A DNA stretch of 64,000 bases from Scedosporium boydii (GCA_002221725.1 NJFT01000197.1:1-64000); one strand, 5' to 3'; positions 1 through 11,957 are shown, counted from the first letter of the stretch. The notes: generated by a model not told the origin, from the sequence alone. Program-made: numbers and translations.

Positions 1-928
1 TACTGAAGTACTTCAAATATTCTTATTACCTAAGGAAACTGTACAGCTTGGGGTAGTTCTAGTAAAAATTCGAGGGGTCGAGGTCGAAAAATTTCAAAAG
101 TTACAAAATCGCTACAGGCTTCCGTACTCGGGCTCCAATTATCAGGCGTCGTGTGTCATACTAGCAGGGCTGATGATGGGCGGTGTGCTGGTTCCAACCA
201 ACCGGCCTGTTTACCCTTTCTTGCCATTCATGGCCACTACTAATGCCGCCCAGCTTTTCGGCACCGACCCACGTCAATTGCCCCAAAGTTGCGCTGCTTG
301 ACAGACGAACAGCGGAGAAGCTGTGAGAGCAGCAAGAGAGAGAAAGACAGAGAGGAAAGGAAGCTTGAGAGCGGAAATCTCTGCATGCTAACCCTTGCTA
401 TCCGGGAGGAGGTTGGGCGCGGGGTGGGGATGTCATCCATTCTATCGGATTGACTGCAGACAACACTCCCACAACCCAGCCTGATGATGCGTCGTACATA
501 CCTAGTCCAGCTGAGTGGTGGCTGGTCTATGCTGTCCTTCTTGCCTTGGTCGAAGAAGATGATTCGGTTACAGTCGACCTCGCATTGAGTAGTTGCAGGC
601 TAGTCCCAGATGTCCTCGGCTGCTGATCGTGGCGAGGACCAATTGTCACGGATTGATGTTCATGATATTTTTCGTCCTTCCCACGCTGTCGGACCTCGCT
701 GTCAGTGGCCTGAGTAAGTAGTAGTAGTACACACCAGGCTCGAGTGGCTTTTCTTTTCCCCTCCGTCCAAAATGTCGCACCGATTCCGTCTCGCTCTTGC
801 TTAGTAGGACTTACTCCTAGTGATCCGTCTTTTCTTTTTTTTTTCTTTTTTTCTTGTTTTCCGTCTCTTCCTCTCTATTTTTGGTTTCTTTCCGGTGGTT
901 TTGTAGATTCTCACGACATGATCTCAGG
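1..928. other. 5' intergenic region
   Basis: No convincing gene is visible. The longest open stretches are under 80 codons, lack family resemblance and mostly lack an ATG. A pyrimidine-rich run at about 830-895, just before the start at 929, is typical of fungal promoters and 5' leaders. Confidence 0.5.
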
Positions 929-2718
929 ATGGAGCCCCCACCAAGTCTCCGCACCATCCTTGCCCTTGGAGTATTGATATTTCTCCCGCTTGTTAACTCC
1001 TGGCCGACCTCGGATCGAGCCCCAGACCTCCGCAATACTACTCTCACCGACGACGTTTCCTTTCTTCTCTACGACCCATGGCCTGTCCGCGTAGGTTTAG
1101 AACCACATTATGGCGGCCAGCGAACCCTATGGCTCAGGAAACGAGAGTGCCTGGAGAACGGCAGTAACTACTGTTTTGCCGAGAAGGACGGCTTTTGCCC
1201 GGATTGCGGAGGGTGCTGCTCCCTAGGCGCAGATCGGTGGTGTTGCCAGGATGCCACTGCTACATGCTGTCCGGGAAAGGCTTGTTGCTCTGCCGGGGCG
1301 ACCTGTTGCGGAAATGGATGCTGTGAGAAAGGCCGGAAGTGCACTGATGGGAAGTGTGAGCTCCCAGTGTAAGCGCCGTGTTGACCTCCGAGACCAAGTC
1401 TCTATGTTCGTATTCGCATATTTGTAGACTAACAGAAAGTTATAGCACTACCATCACCTCGACAAAGACGGTACAGACGACTTTAACGCATACCGAGGTG
1501 GAGGTGGTGACTGTGCATTTGCAAGTCGAGGAGACCTTGACTGTTAACTCGATCGTTACAACAACCGTCACATCCGACCAAGGCACTCAGACCGAAGTTA
1601 CGTACGTGACGACGACGCTGGTGGTGAAACGGCATGTTCCCGTTCCCACACCGGACGCCGAATCCGCAACGCCGACCCGAGTAAAGGCGAGATCCGACTT
1701 GCCCTCGGGAGCTTTGGCAAGGACCTTTGTAGTCTTATGGAGGGGGTTAATCTTTGGCGGCAACCTTCACCATCCGCCCGACAATAGCCTACCTATCTCT
1801 CCAACCGAGGCAAGACATTGTACACTTCGCAGCGCCTCGAAGTTACAGCGTCGCCAGAACGATGGTAGCACGTCGACCTCGACGGTCATTGTCACCACCA
1901 CCGAGGTATCTCGAACTACCGTAAAAGACTCGAAAACTACGACGAATCTCGAAACGACTACGATCACCACCACTATCTATTACACGAGCACGAGGTGGGT
2001 ATTTGCTGCTGCTGTTTGAGGAGTACCAGATGAATGCATTCTAACTGTTGTTCACAGAGTTGTCGGTGCGCGGGAAACAGTATCCAGCACCTCAACGGTT
2101 ACAGTCTCCTCTAAACAGCCCAATACACGTACAATAACGTCGACAAGCACGTTCCTTGTCGACCCAACCGAGATGCCCCAAACGGGCACCACATCGCCGA
2201 CCGACGCCCCAAATTCGCAAACGGCCGCCGAAGATTCCAAGTCGAAGCGCCTCCCAACAGGTACCATCGTCGGTATCGGCGTCGGATCTGGCATTGCCGC
2301 CCTTGCCCTCGGCGTCCTCGTATTCCTTCTCTGGCGGCGCTCCAAGAACAAGAAGCAAGCCCAGGGCGGGTTCCCGCCGGACTTCATCCTCGCGCCCGCT
2401 CCCGCACCGATCCCTCCCTCTCCCCGAAAGCCAAGCGGTACCTACCTTTCATCTACCCCCTGGGGCAGACCGGCGAATAGTTCCCCTCCCAGCACTCGGG
2501 GCCACAACCGGTCTATATCCGAGGCCACGACGCAGGTCCCCTCGTCCCATGTGTCGGTGGAGCTTCATGGAGATTCTGCACCGAGGGGTGGATGGCTGCC
2601 TTCGAGAGCCTTTGACCCGCCGCCTGAGCAAACGGAAAGGCCGCAGATGAGGACGATTCCTCATCCTAGTACGAGTACCGTGGGGCGAATGACCAGATTT
2701 GCAGAACTAGACAGTTAA
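929..2718 (+). CDS. Cysteine-rich single-pass membrane protein with Thr-rich stalk
   Basis: Model join(929..1368,1446..1994,2058..2718), 549 residues; both junctions keep phase (GTAAGC...TATAG and GTGGGT...CACAG, each with a CTAAC branch site). Residues 1-25 look like a signal peptide (hydrophobic run ILALGVLIFLPLV). Residues 74-142 hold 18 cysteines, mostly as CC pairs (WCC, TCCPGKACC, TCCGNGCC), recalling granulin-like knots, though I do not recognise a named family. A Thr/Ser/Val-rich, probably O-glycosylated stalk follows, then one transmembrane helix at about 398-422 (GIGVGSGIAALALGVLVFLL) with a basic stop-transfer WRRSKNKK, and a Pro/Ser-rich tail. The layout is that of a type I wall-anchored surface protein or sensor; function is unknown. 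The first ATG in frame is 929; the frame is open upstream but has no ATG. Confidence 0.75.
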
Positions 2719-3416
2719 GATATATACAGCGGGGAAAGTCAAAGGGGGAAGGGTAGGTGGTGGTTTCATTTGGGGTATTATTGGCTGCATTCATATCACG
2801 ACGTGATGATCTTTGTTTCCTTTGTTTGGGGCGGTATGCAGTTCATGTTCATGTTTACGATTATGATGAAATGTTGTTTTTCAGGCTGGTGGTAATCTGG
2901 GCAATAGAGGTTTACGATCACTTGATATCCCCTCATTCACATGAATCATATATTTTTCTTGAATTTTTCGACCCCCTGGAATCACAGATGTTGAGATTCT
3001 CAGGTCTGTCTTTGATATCCTACAAGGACCACGGATTTTCTAGAATTGTTTCATCTATTGAAGGTGGTTTTTATACCACATCCAGACCCCTAACCACAGG
3101 AGCCTGTCATGCAGCCTAAATCTAGACAGTGCAGTTTTTCATGTCCTAAACGCCTTGCAATTTCCCACTGATGGTGTTATTTTGCGAAAAACATCATGAC
3201 CGCCATGTCCTCGAATGCGGTCTCATATCAAAATGGCATTGGGGGACTCTACCCATAACTCGTGGCCTTGGTGACGGGTCATCGGTGTAGGTAGTTCGGG
3301 ATAGCAGATTAGAAAGTGTAAAACCATAGGCGTTCCACAGCCTTGGTTGAGTGGGGAAGCATTGCGAATACAGTAGCATTCTGCTGTTCTCCCCTTTTCC
3401 ATATACGGAAGATCTG
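2719..3416. other. Intergenic region between convergent genes
   Basis: About 700 bases separate the 3' ends of the membrane protein gene and rpb7. A 120-codon open frame on the plus strand (2757-3119) begins at GTG, has no ATG near its start and resembles no family; I read it as 3' untranslated or spacer sequence. Confidence 0.5.
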
Positions 3417-4194
3417 TTAGCTCTCTTGAAGGCATCTGTAGAGATGATTAGTTCGAGACCATTGGAGGGAGCGCCTGAGTAGAACGAGAGGTGAGGCAGA
3501 ACAGTACCCGAGATAATCCTCTTTTATGCTCCCAATGGCCCACATCTCACCGACCTCGCTCCTGATACCAATGATCTTGACACGGACTTGAGTGCCCTTC
3601 TCGATGACCATGTCCTCATTGTTGGTAAATTGCGGAGGGGTGGCGTTGGGATCCCACTTGATCTCGTTAGGAATAAGCTATCGAGTGCGAAAACGAGGTT
3701 AGCTCAGTAATACATAAAGCCTCGGTGCTCCAGCGATCCACTTCTGGTTCAATCGTCACGACATACGTGTGCAGACACAAAGAGCTTCAGTGGACCCGCG
3801 TTCGCGAAGAAACCCTGGTGATTGACCGAGACAACAACGGCGTCAACCTGTCGCAATGCGTGTCAGCCTTCTTCCATCTTTCCCCCTCCCCGCGGGGAGG
3901 GGACAGCAAAATAGTCCTTGGGGAGCCCCCCCACGACCGGCTTACAGTCTCGCCCTTGAACGGCCGCCACACGACGGCGCGGTAACCCACGGTAAACTCG
4001 GCGAGTCCGGTGCCCGGGAGCACCCGACCTTCGGAGATATCGAAGGCATCCATGATGACGATAATGTAGTAGTCCCCGGCGCATGTACCCTCGACGTCTT
4101 GCACAAGCTTAGTGGTGACAAGCTCTTTCATGTTACGGCCAAAATAGGAGGGGTGCAGGGTAACCCTGCGCTCCATATTGTAAAGGAAAAACAT
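3417..4194 (-). CDS. rpb7: RNA polymerase II subunit Rpb7
   Basis: Model complement(join(3417..3435,3508..3677,3767..3847,3946..4194)), 172 residues, the usual Rpb7 length. The protein opens MFFLYNMERRVTLHPSYFG and contains the conserved AFDISEGRVLPGTGLAEFTV, then exon 2 (starting VDAVVVSVNHQGFFANAGP), LIPNEIKWDPNATPPQFTN and IGSIKEDYLG. Rpb7 pairs with Rpb4 as the stalk of Pol II: an N-terminal tip domain and a C-terminal OB fold that contacts nascent RNA. Phases match at all three introns (98, 89 and 72 bases). The last exon is only 19 bases and codes the final residues CLQES. The start is the ATG at 4194; the frame is open further upstream but only through a GTG, and the N-terminus matches the family exactly here. 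Confidence 0.95.
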
Positions 4195-5993
4195 TATGTC
4201 GGTGGGTGACGGAGAAGAAGCGATGTTGAAAAGATGGAGTATGGAGGATCGGTTATGCGACTGGGAATGTCGCAATGGAGGAAAGGGTGAGGATGGCGAA
4301 CCGACTTGGAGGCGTCGAGGACGGGGCGAGGAGTTCGATCGAGGACGGAGGTGCGATGGAGGGTTCGTCACTAGGCGAGGGTAACTAGCGCCACCTCCGA
4401 TCTTGGGTTTCGATCCACTTGAGGGTGGAGCAAGAAGGAACGAGGGTTAGGGAGGTAAGAGGCGGAATGCGATCGATACGACGGGTACGAATGTTGGACG
4501 GCGCAGAAATGCCCGATGCGTGACGTCGGGATCCGCGACTCGTGCTCCTGCAGCGCGAGCGCGAGCGACGAGGACACAAAAAAAAAAGGATCGCGGGAGG
4601 AATTCGGCCGGAGAGAAGAGAACCCAGGAAATCCTCAAAGGAATTCTTCTCCTCGCCGAAGGGTGGATGGATGGAAACCCTCGGCCGTAGGGTTGCTGGA
4701 GGTGGGGGCGGTGAGCGAGGGACAGTTGACGGATCGCGAAAGAGAGAAGAATCAAGCGAGCACAAGGCTGAAGTTTGAAGTGCGAGGTACAATGTGGATT
4801 TGGTCGTGATGTCAGCCACACGAAACCATTGAAGCCACACAATGGAAGTGGGATTAGAGATTGTGGCGCATACTTTCCGACAGTGTCGAAACTGCAAATG
4901 GCCCAAAATTTGTACCGTGCCTCCCGCAACCATGAATATCCCACCAGTTGGAGAATGGCTATTTCTTCGTATTCAGCGTTACTCTAAACGTTTAAGACTT
5001 GGGGAGTCTAGACCTCGGCAGGGCTTCCCCAAGAATCACATGGGAATAATTTAGATGGCAACCTTGAGAACTTGCGCCTGCCAGTTTTGAGGTGTAGCTT
5101 CGATCTTGAGCGTTTGCCGGCAGAAGGCACATCCAGGACCTCATCTCGACTGTTCAGATAACAAGAATAATAACCCAACTCCGAGAATAGAGGAACAAGG
5201 ACGAAGTAGCGCGACAGGGAAGGTTCCTAGGGCGTTCTAGTAGTACGTAAAAGCGTTCGACCCCGGCCCCTTGAACCTGGGGAAAATGGCCAAGACAGCC
5301 CACTGGTAATCATCCGAGGCTGTGGCCTTCAGTCAGTCCAAAACCAACGCATACACCATAGCGACCAGACCACTAAATTACGGCGGTTTCAACGAAGAAT
5401 GCGACTGTGGTGTGGAGGTGAGATTGAAACGGGATCAATGAGAATGTGTGGTACCTCTTGAAGTTGTACTCGGCGCGGCGTAGAACTGCCAGTCTGCCAC
5501 CACCTGGCTGAAGAACTTGGACAAGCACGTACCCGGTACTTCGTTATTTGTACCAAGTTTCTGTCGTTGAGCAGGAGCCCAAAAGTTTTGGGGAAGAAAG
5601 ACCCACGCGACTCGAAAAGGCAATTGAACTTGAGCCTACAAATCTCCTCTTGCTTCTACCGTACATAATAGTATTACTGTGCTCTCACTTTCTCTCCTTA
5701 TTACTCTCGCGCCATTACTTACTTGCGGCCGACTTCCCATCAGGATTTGATAACCTCGCCTCTCTGCACCTTCATTGTCGTCGGACCACTTTTCCACCTA
5801 TAATTTCAGCATCACCAAAGAAACGCTTGACACTGATCTTGTCAATCGGCCTTGATTATTTTAGGCCGTCACACACCCGTTCAGTCTCTCGGTCACGTCG
5901 GGCTTGCATAATACGCCAAACGTCACCCCAACCTTATTAGCCTTCTGTTCGCTTATAGTTACACCACCTCATTCGACCTCACTCAACCTGATC
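4195..5993. other. Divergent promoter region of rpb7 and the Mpo1-like gene
   Basis: About 1.8 kb between divergent genes. Long open frames on the minus strand (for example 4385-4933, 182 codons from an ATG) show only low-complexity Ser/Pro/Arg composition and no family likeness; they probably lie in the rpb7 leader. Nothing here supports a gene. Confidence 0.45.
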
Positions 5994-6732
5994 ATGTCTC
6001 TCGACCTGGAGAAGCAACTCGTCTTTGTATTGCTCCCACGTTCCTTTCTCCTTCACCTTGGACTGTCGTCTAGTTGACTTTTAGCGACTAACTCGTTTGA
6101 TTCATTTCAAAGTACGGCGCCTACCACCATAATGGTGTGAATGTGGCCATTCATATGATCTGCGTGCCCCTTATCCTGTTCTCGGCTTTCGCTCTTGTAG
6201 GTGCTGTCATGGAGCAAGTTCTTCTCTCTCATTCAGTTGCGATCTAGCTTCTTACACAGTACGTTAGGCAGCAAACACGGGGCCTCTAGTCAACCTCCCA
6301 GAATGGCTCTCAGTTCCCTATCTTGATTTGAACCTGGGTACGATTGCATCCTTCCTCTGGGGCGGCCTCTATGTTCTCCTGGAACCTGTTGCAGGCACCG
6401 TTCTCGGAGCTATCTGTGTTGGCGGCGCCGCTGGTGTTAACTACCTGAGGGTTACCGAGCCCGACTCCATCAACAAGGTAGCCCTTACTGTTCATATCGT
6501 CTGCTGGCTCCTCCAGTTCCTCGGCCATGGCGCCTTCGAGGGTCGTGCGCCTGCCCTTCTGGATAATCTGATCCAGGCTATCTTCTTGGCCCCGCTCTTT
6601 GTCTGGCTCGAGTTCCTTTTCATGCTCGGCTACCGCCCCGAATTGCAGGCCCGCGTGGAGAAGGCTGTACAGAAGGAGATTGCCAAGTTCAAGGCCCAGA
6701 AGGAAAGCAACTCCGCGAAGAAGGCACAGTAA
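5994..6732 (+). CDS. MPO1: Mpo1-like (DUF962) 2-hydroxy fatty acid dioxygenase
   Basis: Model join(5994..6026,6113..6196,6268..6732), 193 residues. It begins MSLDLEKQLVF, then YGAYHHNGVNVAIHMICVP and, in exon 3, NTGPLVNLPEW. This matches the DUF962/YGL010w family. Yeast Mpo1 is an Fe(II)-dependent dioxygenase of the ER membrane that removes one carbon from 2-hydroxy fatty acids during phytosphingosine breakdown. The conserved histidines are visible: H16, H17 and H25 in the first helix, H115 and H126 in the second cluster (VHIVCWLLQFLGHGAFEGR). Several hydrophobic helices and a Lys-rich C-terminus (KAQKESNSAKKAQ) fit an ER membrane protein. Each intron keeps frame, with branch-like GACTAAC in intron 1. 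The family assignment is firm; the reaction is inferred from yeast. Confidence 0.9.
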
Positions 6733-7468
6733 TTTCTTCTTTTGGTGCGCCGCATCGCATCCGGCGCCATGTCTTGCTGCCGATCACGACTTACGGCGGC
6801 GGTCATCACACCTAGTTGAATCAGTTTCGACCAATTCGACGGCGGACCATGACGCATTCTTGCCAAAAGAACATTTCAGCCCCTACAGACTTGCGGCGTA
6901 TCTCAAGTTCGTCGCCATAATGAACCCTTGCAACGGTCTTTCCCCCCCGTAGTGTCATACGCATCTACGCTGTACGCCTCAGTGCCCCTTCCCGCCCGTT
7001 ATCGGCCTTCTAGCCAGCCACTCTCTCAAATGTTAGGATCGACGATGTTGTTTTATTGCAAAGTCTCCGCGTTTTGTTGAGAAATCGACTCTTTTCTGGT
7101 ACGGTATGTACACGCCTGCTCCCCCATTTCTGCGTCGCGAATTGAGCGAGGAATGAGATTGGAGAAAGCGAGGAAAGAAGCTCCAGATCGTTCGTACCTT
7201 CAATAGTACATTTTATTTACACCATTTTTGCTCGGAGCAGCTCAGCTTGGTTCTAAATCGTCTTCCACCCGTAGATTATCATAATTGCATGATCTTGTCC
7301 TCTCTACATTTCCACCTCTGCATGCCAGTTTTTACTCCTTATCTCTGAATGGAAGATCAATTTATTAACAGTCCCGTCCCCGTGGCTCGGTTCGATAAAA
7401 CAAAAGTTAATAGATCCCTGTCTTTCTAACGGTCCTGAAAAGCCCACGTCTATCAGAAAGATCTGCCC
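6733..7468. other. Intergenic region between convergent genes
   Basis: About 740 bases between the 3' ends of the Mpo1-like gene and the minus-strand gene at 7469. It holds only short open frames and AT-rich 3'-UTR-like sequence. Confidence 0.5.
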
Positions 7469-8629
7469 CTACTTGCGCCGATCGGAGGATCTGCTCCGCC
7501 TCTTCCCTTTGGTATTTTCCTCCCTAGGCTCTCGCGTCCGTGGCCCTCCGCGTTCGAGAGACTGCTCGTCCCGGGATACGTTGGAGTTTTCCGTTTCCAA
7601 TGCCAACTTCTTTCGGCCGAATGTGGGGCAAGGTATTTTCGTCATTTCTATCTCGGCATTAGCACTTTGGCGAGACTTACCTTTCCTTTCCCCGTGCGGG
7701 GAACGCTTGCGCCGGTGGCGCCCGTCGCGGTGGCTTTCTTTTGACTCGTTCTTCGGGGAGCTAGAGTGGTGCGCCTCTCTCTCGACTTTAATAAAGGTGG
7801 GCTGTCTCTCCTGTACCTTGACTCTGGTGAAAGAGGGGTATTGCGGCTCCTTACCTTTTCCACTGCGGCTAGACGCTTGCGCAGTCGGCTCGGGTAGAGT
7901 TGGCGAGTCTCGAAAGACATTTGCGAGAGGGGAGGGCTCAATGGCATAAGCATAATACTGGTGTTGAACGCTCGGTTCCGGTAGGCCGGGCAGTTCTCGA
8001 AACATGTTTGCCAAAGGTGGTGGCGAGCGAGGCGCGCGAGGCTCGGTGGGCTCAGTTAAGCCAGGTATTTCTCGGAGTACGTTGCCCAGGGGCGGTACTG
8101 GAGTCTTGGTGCTCGTTGCCAGTCCGCTGGTTTCCGAGGGGCCCGGAGTATTAGACTTTGGATGCCTCGTTTGCTCACTGGCTATCCGAGGCTGCTTCGG
8201 CCTAGTGGAGTAAACGTTCCAGTACGCTTCGGCTGTCTCGTCTTCCTCGATCGGCGCCTGGTCGTGGCTCTCTTGTTTTGGCTGCGGCAGCATAGTGGTC
8301 TCCGGGGTCCCTCTATACATCCAGTCGAGGGGCCGCCCGGCGCTCTCGATCTCTGCCAGGTGTCTAATGTACTCCCTCGGAGTCATTCCGCGGAAATTCT
8401 CCGGTCCTAGGTGTTTGTAAAGATCCTCACACTCGGGCGAGCACCACTGGTCCGTGGTCAGGATGACACCCGGGTACCTGGGGAAGGGACACGGCCTATC
8501 AGGCGATGGGCCGTAGATGCAGCGCATCAGGGGCTCGAGGCAGCCAGCTTGGCGCATGAGCCTGCACTTCCCTGAAACGATTTTGCGTTCGTGGTTACAA
8601 ACCGCGTACTGGATTATCTCGACGCACAT
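7469..8629 (-). CDS. Unknown protein with Cys-rich N-terminus and three 17-residue repeats
   Basis: A single uninterrupted frame of 386 residues from an ATG (8629) to TAG (7469). I do not recognise the family. Residues 1-70 contain nine cysteines (CVEIIQYAVCNH, CRLMRQAGC, CIYG, CPFP, WCSPEC), a possible metal-binding fold of the kind seen in uncharacterised ascomycete proteins. The middle carries three copies of a 17-residue unit at 178-194 (VPPLGNVLREIPGLTEP), 203-219 (PPPLANMFRELPGLPEP) and 232-248 (PSPLANVFRDSPTLPEP). The C-terminal third is highly charged, with RRKR, GERKGKSR and a terminal KGKRRSRSSDRRK that looks like a nuclear localisation signal or RNA-binding tail. The layout suggests a nuclear scaffold presenting repeated short binding motifs; that is inference. 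Confidence 0.75.
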   Translation of the reverse strand: MCVEIIQYAVCNHERKIVSGKCRLMRQAGCLEPLMRCIYGPSPDRPCPFPRYPGVILTTDQWCSPECEDLYKHLGPENFRGMTPREYIRHLAEIESAGRPLDWMYRGTPETTMLPQPKQESHDQAPIEEDETAEAYWNVYSTRPKQPRIASEQTRHPKSNTPGPSETSGLATSTKTPVPPLGNVLREIPGLTEPTEPRAPRSPPPLANMFRELPGLPEPSVQHQYYAYAIEPSPLANVFRDSPTLPEPTAQASSRSGKGKEPQYPSFTRVKVQERQPTFIKVEREAHHSSSPKNESKESHRDGRHRRKRSPHGERKGKSRQSANAEIEMTKIPCPTFGRKKLALETENSNVSRDEQSLERGGPRTREPREENTKGKRRSRSSDRRK

Positions 8630-9377
8630 GATGATGGTGTTTTGCGGCGGGAAGTGGAGAAAGGTGTTCGAAGAGTTTGGGTGTTCAATGATATGGCTCG
8701 GGTTGGCTGAGGGTGCAGCCTTGTTCTAAGGATACTGTTAGTAGAAGCGATGGGAGTTTGGTGGATAACTGTAGTGTGTTGTGGATGTTTCTAGGAGATG
8801 TTTCTGAACCCAGCGAGGAAGGATGCCCGGGTTTATATGCTCCACGAGAGCCCAGTTCCTAGAATAGGAACAATGCCCCATAATGGAGAGACTGTCTTTC
8901 AAAGGCGTACTACAAAACAACAGCCATGATATTGTTCGTCTCTTTGTCTCGATATCGACCCGGCTAGTTGGGCTCTCTTTATTTCTGGAGCTTTTTACTG
9001 GAGTGATGCTGTTTAGAGATAGAGAAGGAACTATGGCATCAAGAGATGAATGATGCAGGGAAAGAGCAATAGAGCTACCAGCTCATATCCTACCCATGTT
9101 CTTCACAACAGTGGTCACACATACACCTACGCGTTCGTACGAGTAGGTGACTACAGAAACACTCACTACAGAAACTCAGTTCCTAAGCTCTCTCCCCTTG
9201 GAAACTTATCTTCCACATAGCTGGAAACAAGGTGATCCAAATCACAACGTCTTTCATTTCATTGTTTCATCAAAGCACACCCTGACAAAGGACAAGCAGT
9301 AAGTATAATTGCTTTATTCCCTTGTTCTTCTTTTAAAGATTGTTGTCAAAGATCTGGTGCTAATCTGATCATCAGCA
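8630..9377. other. Divergent intergenic region
   Basis: About 750 bases upstream of both the minus-strand gene ending at 8629 and the plus-strand gene starting at 9378. No coding signal or distinctive motif stands out. Confidence 0.45.
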
Positions 9378-10687
9378 ATGTTTGCCAGCATCCGCCGTGG
9401 CTGGACTCGTTGGAGGAAGAGAAAGAAGAAGAGAAAGAATAAGAATCGGGCATCAGGTCAGACTGAGGATCGTGGCAATGCCTCCAATGCCCACAACCAC
9501 GAGAGGCAGAGACAGGAGCCTCAAAGAGCCTCTCTGCCAACACAGCAAGATGCTCCACATCCCATTGAGAGCAATCCCCCTCCTTCTTCAAATGCTCCTT
9601 ATGATTCAACAGGATCAGCCCTCCCTCAACACCAGCACCTGGTAGATCCAGGCCCGATACCTATCTACCACCCCTCCACGCAAACAATTGAGATGTACCA
9701 GCCACCTCAAGCAGATGTAGGAGTCGGATCTCAAACGAATCATCATCCCACCACTATCCCGGCCCTACCATACCACCCATATGTGGGTTCCGGACCTCAC
9801 TCCAGTGGTCATTATGATCATGGGTATTATGATTCCATCATTGGCTCTGCCCTACCGTATCAGCCATACACCACTGCTGGAGCCACTGCTGGAGCTTATC
9901 CCGATGAGTACTATGATCCCATCACTGCATCAGCTCTACCATACCAGCAGTATGGAGGTTCGTATTGTGGCCCTACCGCCGGGTCTTCCCTACCACACCA
10001 GCCGCATAGGGTCCCGGAGTTTCCTCTGACGCGCATTATTTTACCACAGGATCTCCTCTACCATACCAGCCATCTGCCGGTGCAGGATTTTTTCCCGATG
10101 CGAATTATGGTTCCGCCGCTGGACCCGCCTTCCCCCCGCCGCCCTATCCAGGAAATGGGGGTGCATACTTCGATTTCGGAGACGGATCATGGCCGCCAGC
10201 AGAGGCCCGAACTGCCGAGTTCCAGGAGCGTCCGCCCAGCTACCACAGACCGGCCCAGGCAGATCGCAACTCGGGACCCTACTGGGATGATGATATGTTT
10301 AACGGCCGGACATCCCGCATCCAGGAGCTTACTCCCGACGACCCTGAGTGGGACAGCTCTGATGTGCTAAGCCAAGGCACGACCCTTGTGGGAGAACTGA
10401 GCCCTGCCAGAGGTGTCACTCAGGCATTGATCCCCAGCCAACCTCGCAACCTGGAGCCGGAGAGTGTGTCCAATCTTGACGAAGCTCTCCGCTCTCCCGA
10501 CCATGGCTCGAGCTCGGCCAATCCTGCCTCCCAAGTTAATGCGCAACAACGGGGATCTGCCTCTCATGGACGCTTGTTGGCAAGTGCCAGAGGCGATTCC
10601 ATGAGGGGTGACGAATCTCGCCGCCACCAAGTCCCTAACTTCAGTCGGCCCCTGAACCGGGGTGATATATATCAAGGAGGCCGCTAG
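9378..10687 (+). CDS. Pro/Tyr/Ser-rich repeat protein with an apparent one-base frameshift
   Basis: Starts at ATG 9378 with a very basic N-terminus (RRGWTRWRKRKKKRKNKNR), followed by low-complexity sequence with recurring GSALPYQPY-like units: ALPYHPY, GSALPYQPY, ASALPYQQY, GSSLPHQP. The frame closes at 10370 after a tract of unrelated composition. From about 10011 a different frame carries the same composition onward (GPGVSSDAHYFTTGSPLPYQP, FPDANYGSAAGPAFPPPP, then ERPPSYHRP) without a stop to 10687. One extra G in the GGG run at 10008-10010 joins the two into a 436-residue protein. No intron with matching phase explains the switch. It is either a sequence error or a recent inactivating mutation. 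I do not recognise the family. Confidence 0.6.
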
Positions 10688-11957
10688 CCATGCTCTCGGA
10701 TGATGGCTACGTCGAGGAAATGAATGTTGGTTGTGTCGGTGAGGCCGTCGTTGGTGATGGCAAGGTATGAGCTGGAGGCTGAGTGGTAGAGCTCGAGGAC
10801 GGACACCAGGCCTAAACTGGAGTGACCACTCCACAAAATATTGAGAGGTAAGCCCCGAGTCGCGATTTTTCTTCACGAAGACATCAAAAGTAACGATCGC
10901 TAAGCCTTGTTGATAGAATCTTGTTCAATCCTGTCAGAGTAAACGCATAAAACCGCGGCAATCGGCCCGATAGAAGCAGAGATGAGAGATCATCACCATG
11001 TCTCCTGCACTTGTCGTATCGATTACCCACTGCTCAAGTCACCATCCCGCTCCACTGGTGCCTGAGTGAAGATTGCATGGACGAAAAGAAAAAAAGAAGA
11101 AAAAAAAAATTGAAAAAAAGGAAGTCTTCATTTGAAACACTACAAAAGCATGACGAGAGAGAGAAAGAGAGCTCACGTCTAGGCTAAACTTCACACTGCC
11201 ATTGTCTTCGTTGGCTAGCCGATTATTGTTTGCACAAAGAGAGATTGTTTCGATGGGGATGTTGGAATGAATCGGCCATTTGGTGGATAGAGAGCGAAAG
11301 AATATTCCGTTCTTCTGAGGCCGGAAGTTTAGTTTTCAAGATTGTTAATAAAATCATCAAAAATGCAACTTGTACTTACGAAGCAAAGATCTCCGTCTCC
11401 ATCTCGCTCCTTCTATAAAGGTAAGTTGAGCACAAAGGTCGGGCGGAATGTGGCAGGTGCCAAAGACCAACTGCCAGTTGAGTTCCCCACTGGAGCTACC
11501 GAGGTACACGTCTAAACTGTTCCTCCAGTCTCGCGTCGTGCCTCAAAGCTTATTACGAAGTACTTCATGGTGCTCCAGTACAACGTCAATGTACCAGTCT
11601 GGCTGACCCAGACAACACATTATTAAACCCAGGCTCCAAACCTGGACTTGACGGTAAATTGTTCTCTCACTCGCATTTTCTTTCCTGCATTCCACCTCGT
11701 CCAGCTCCAACCTGGGTTTGGAAGACGGCACCTTGCTCCCTTTCCCACCTCAAGTTTGGAAAAGATGCTACGACTGCACCTTTACCCCTACCATAACCGG
11801 CTGGAGCCTATCCCTCCTTCTTTATTTATTTTCTAGAGCAAGATGGAAACATCCTCAGGGGCTCGCCCCCAACAGCTCTCATCTGCCGCTGCAGCTAGCG
11901 ACGGCTACCTCTCTCCACCGAACAAAACATTCGCAGGAGAGCACTTGACAGCCTGAA
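10688..11957. other. Intergenic region
   Basis: About 1.3 kb with an A-rich tract at 11088-11120 and a TACGAAGTACTTCA palindrome-like motif at 11554-11567. Short open frames only; no supported gene. Confidence 0.45.

Noticed and set aside
2757..3119. 120-codon open frame after the membrane-protein gene
   Set aside because: Begins with GTG and shows no family resemblance; consistent with 3' UTR.
4385..4944. Open frames of 165-182 codons upstream of rpb7 on the minus strand
   Set aside because: Low-complexity Ser/Pro/Arg composition, two overlapping frames equally open, no family motif; likely rpb7 leader or promoter.
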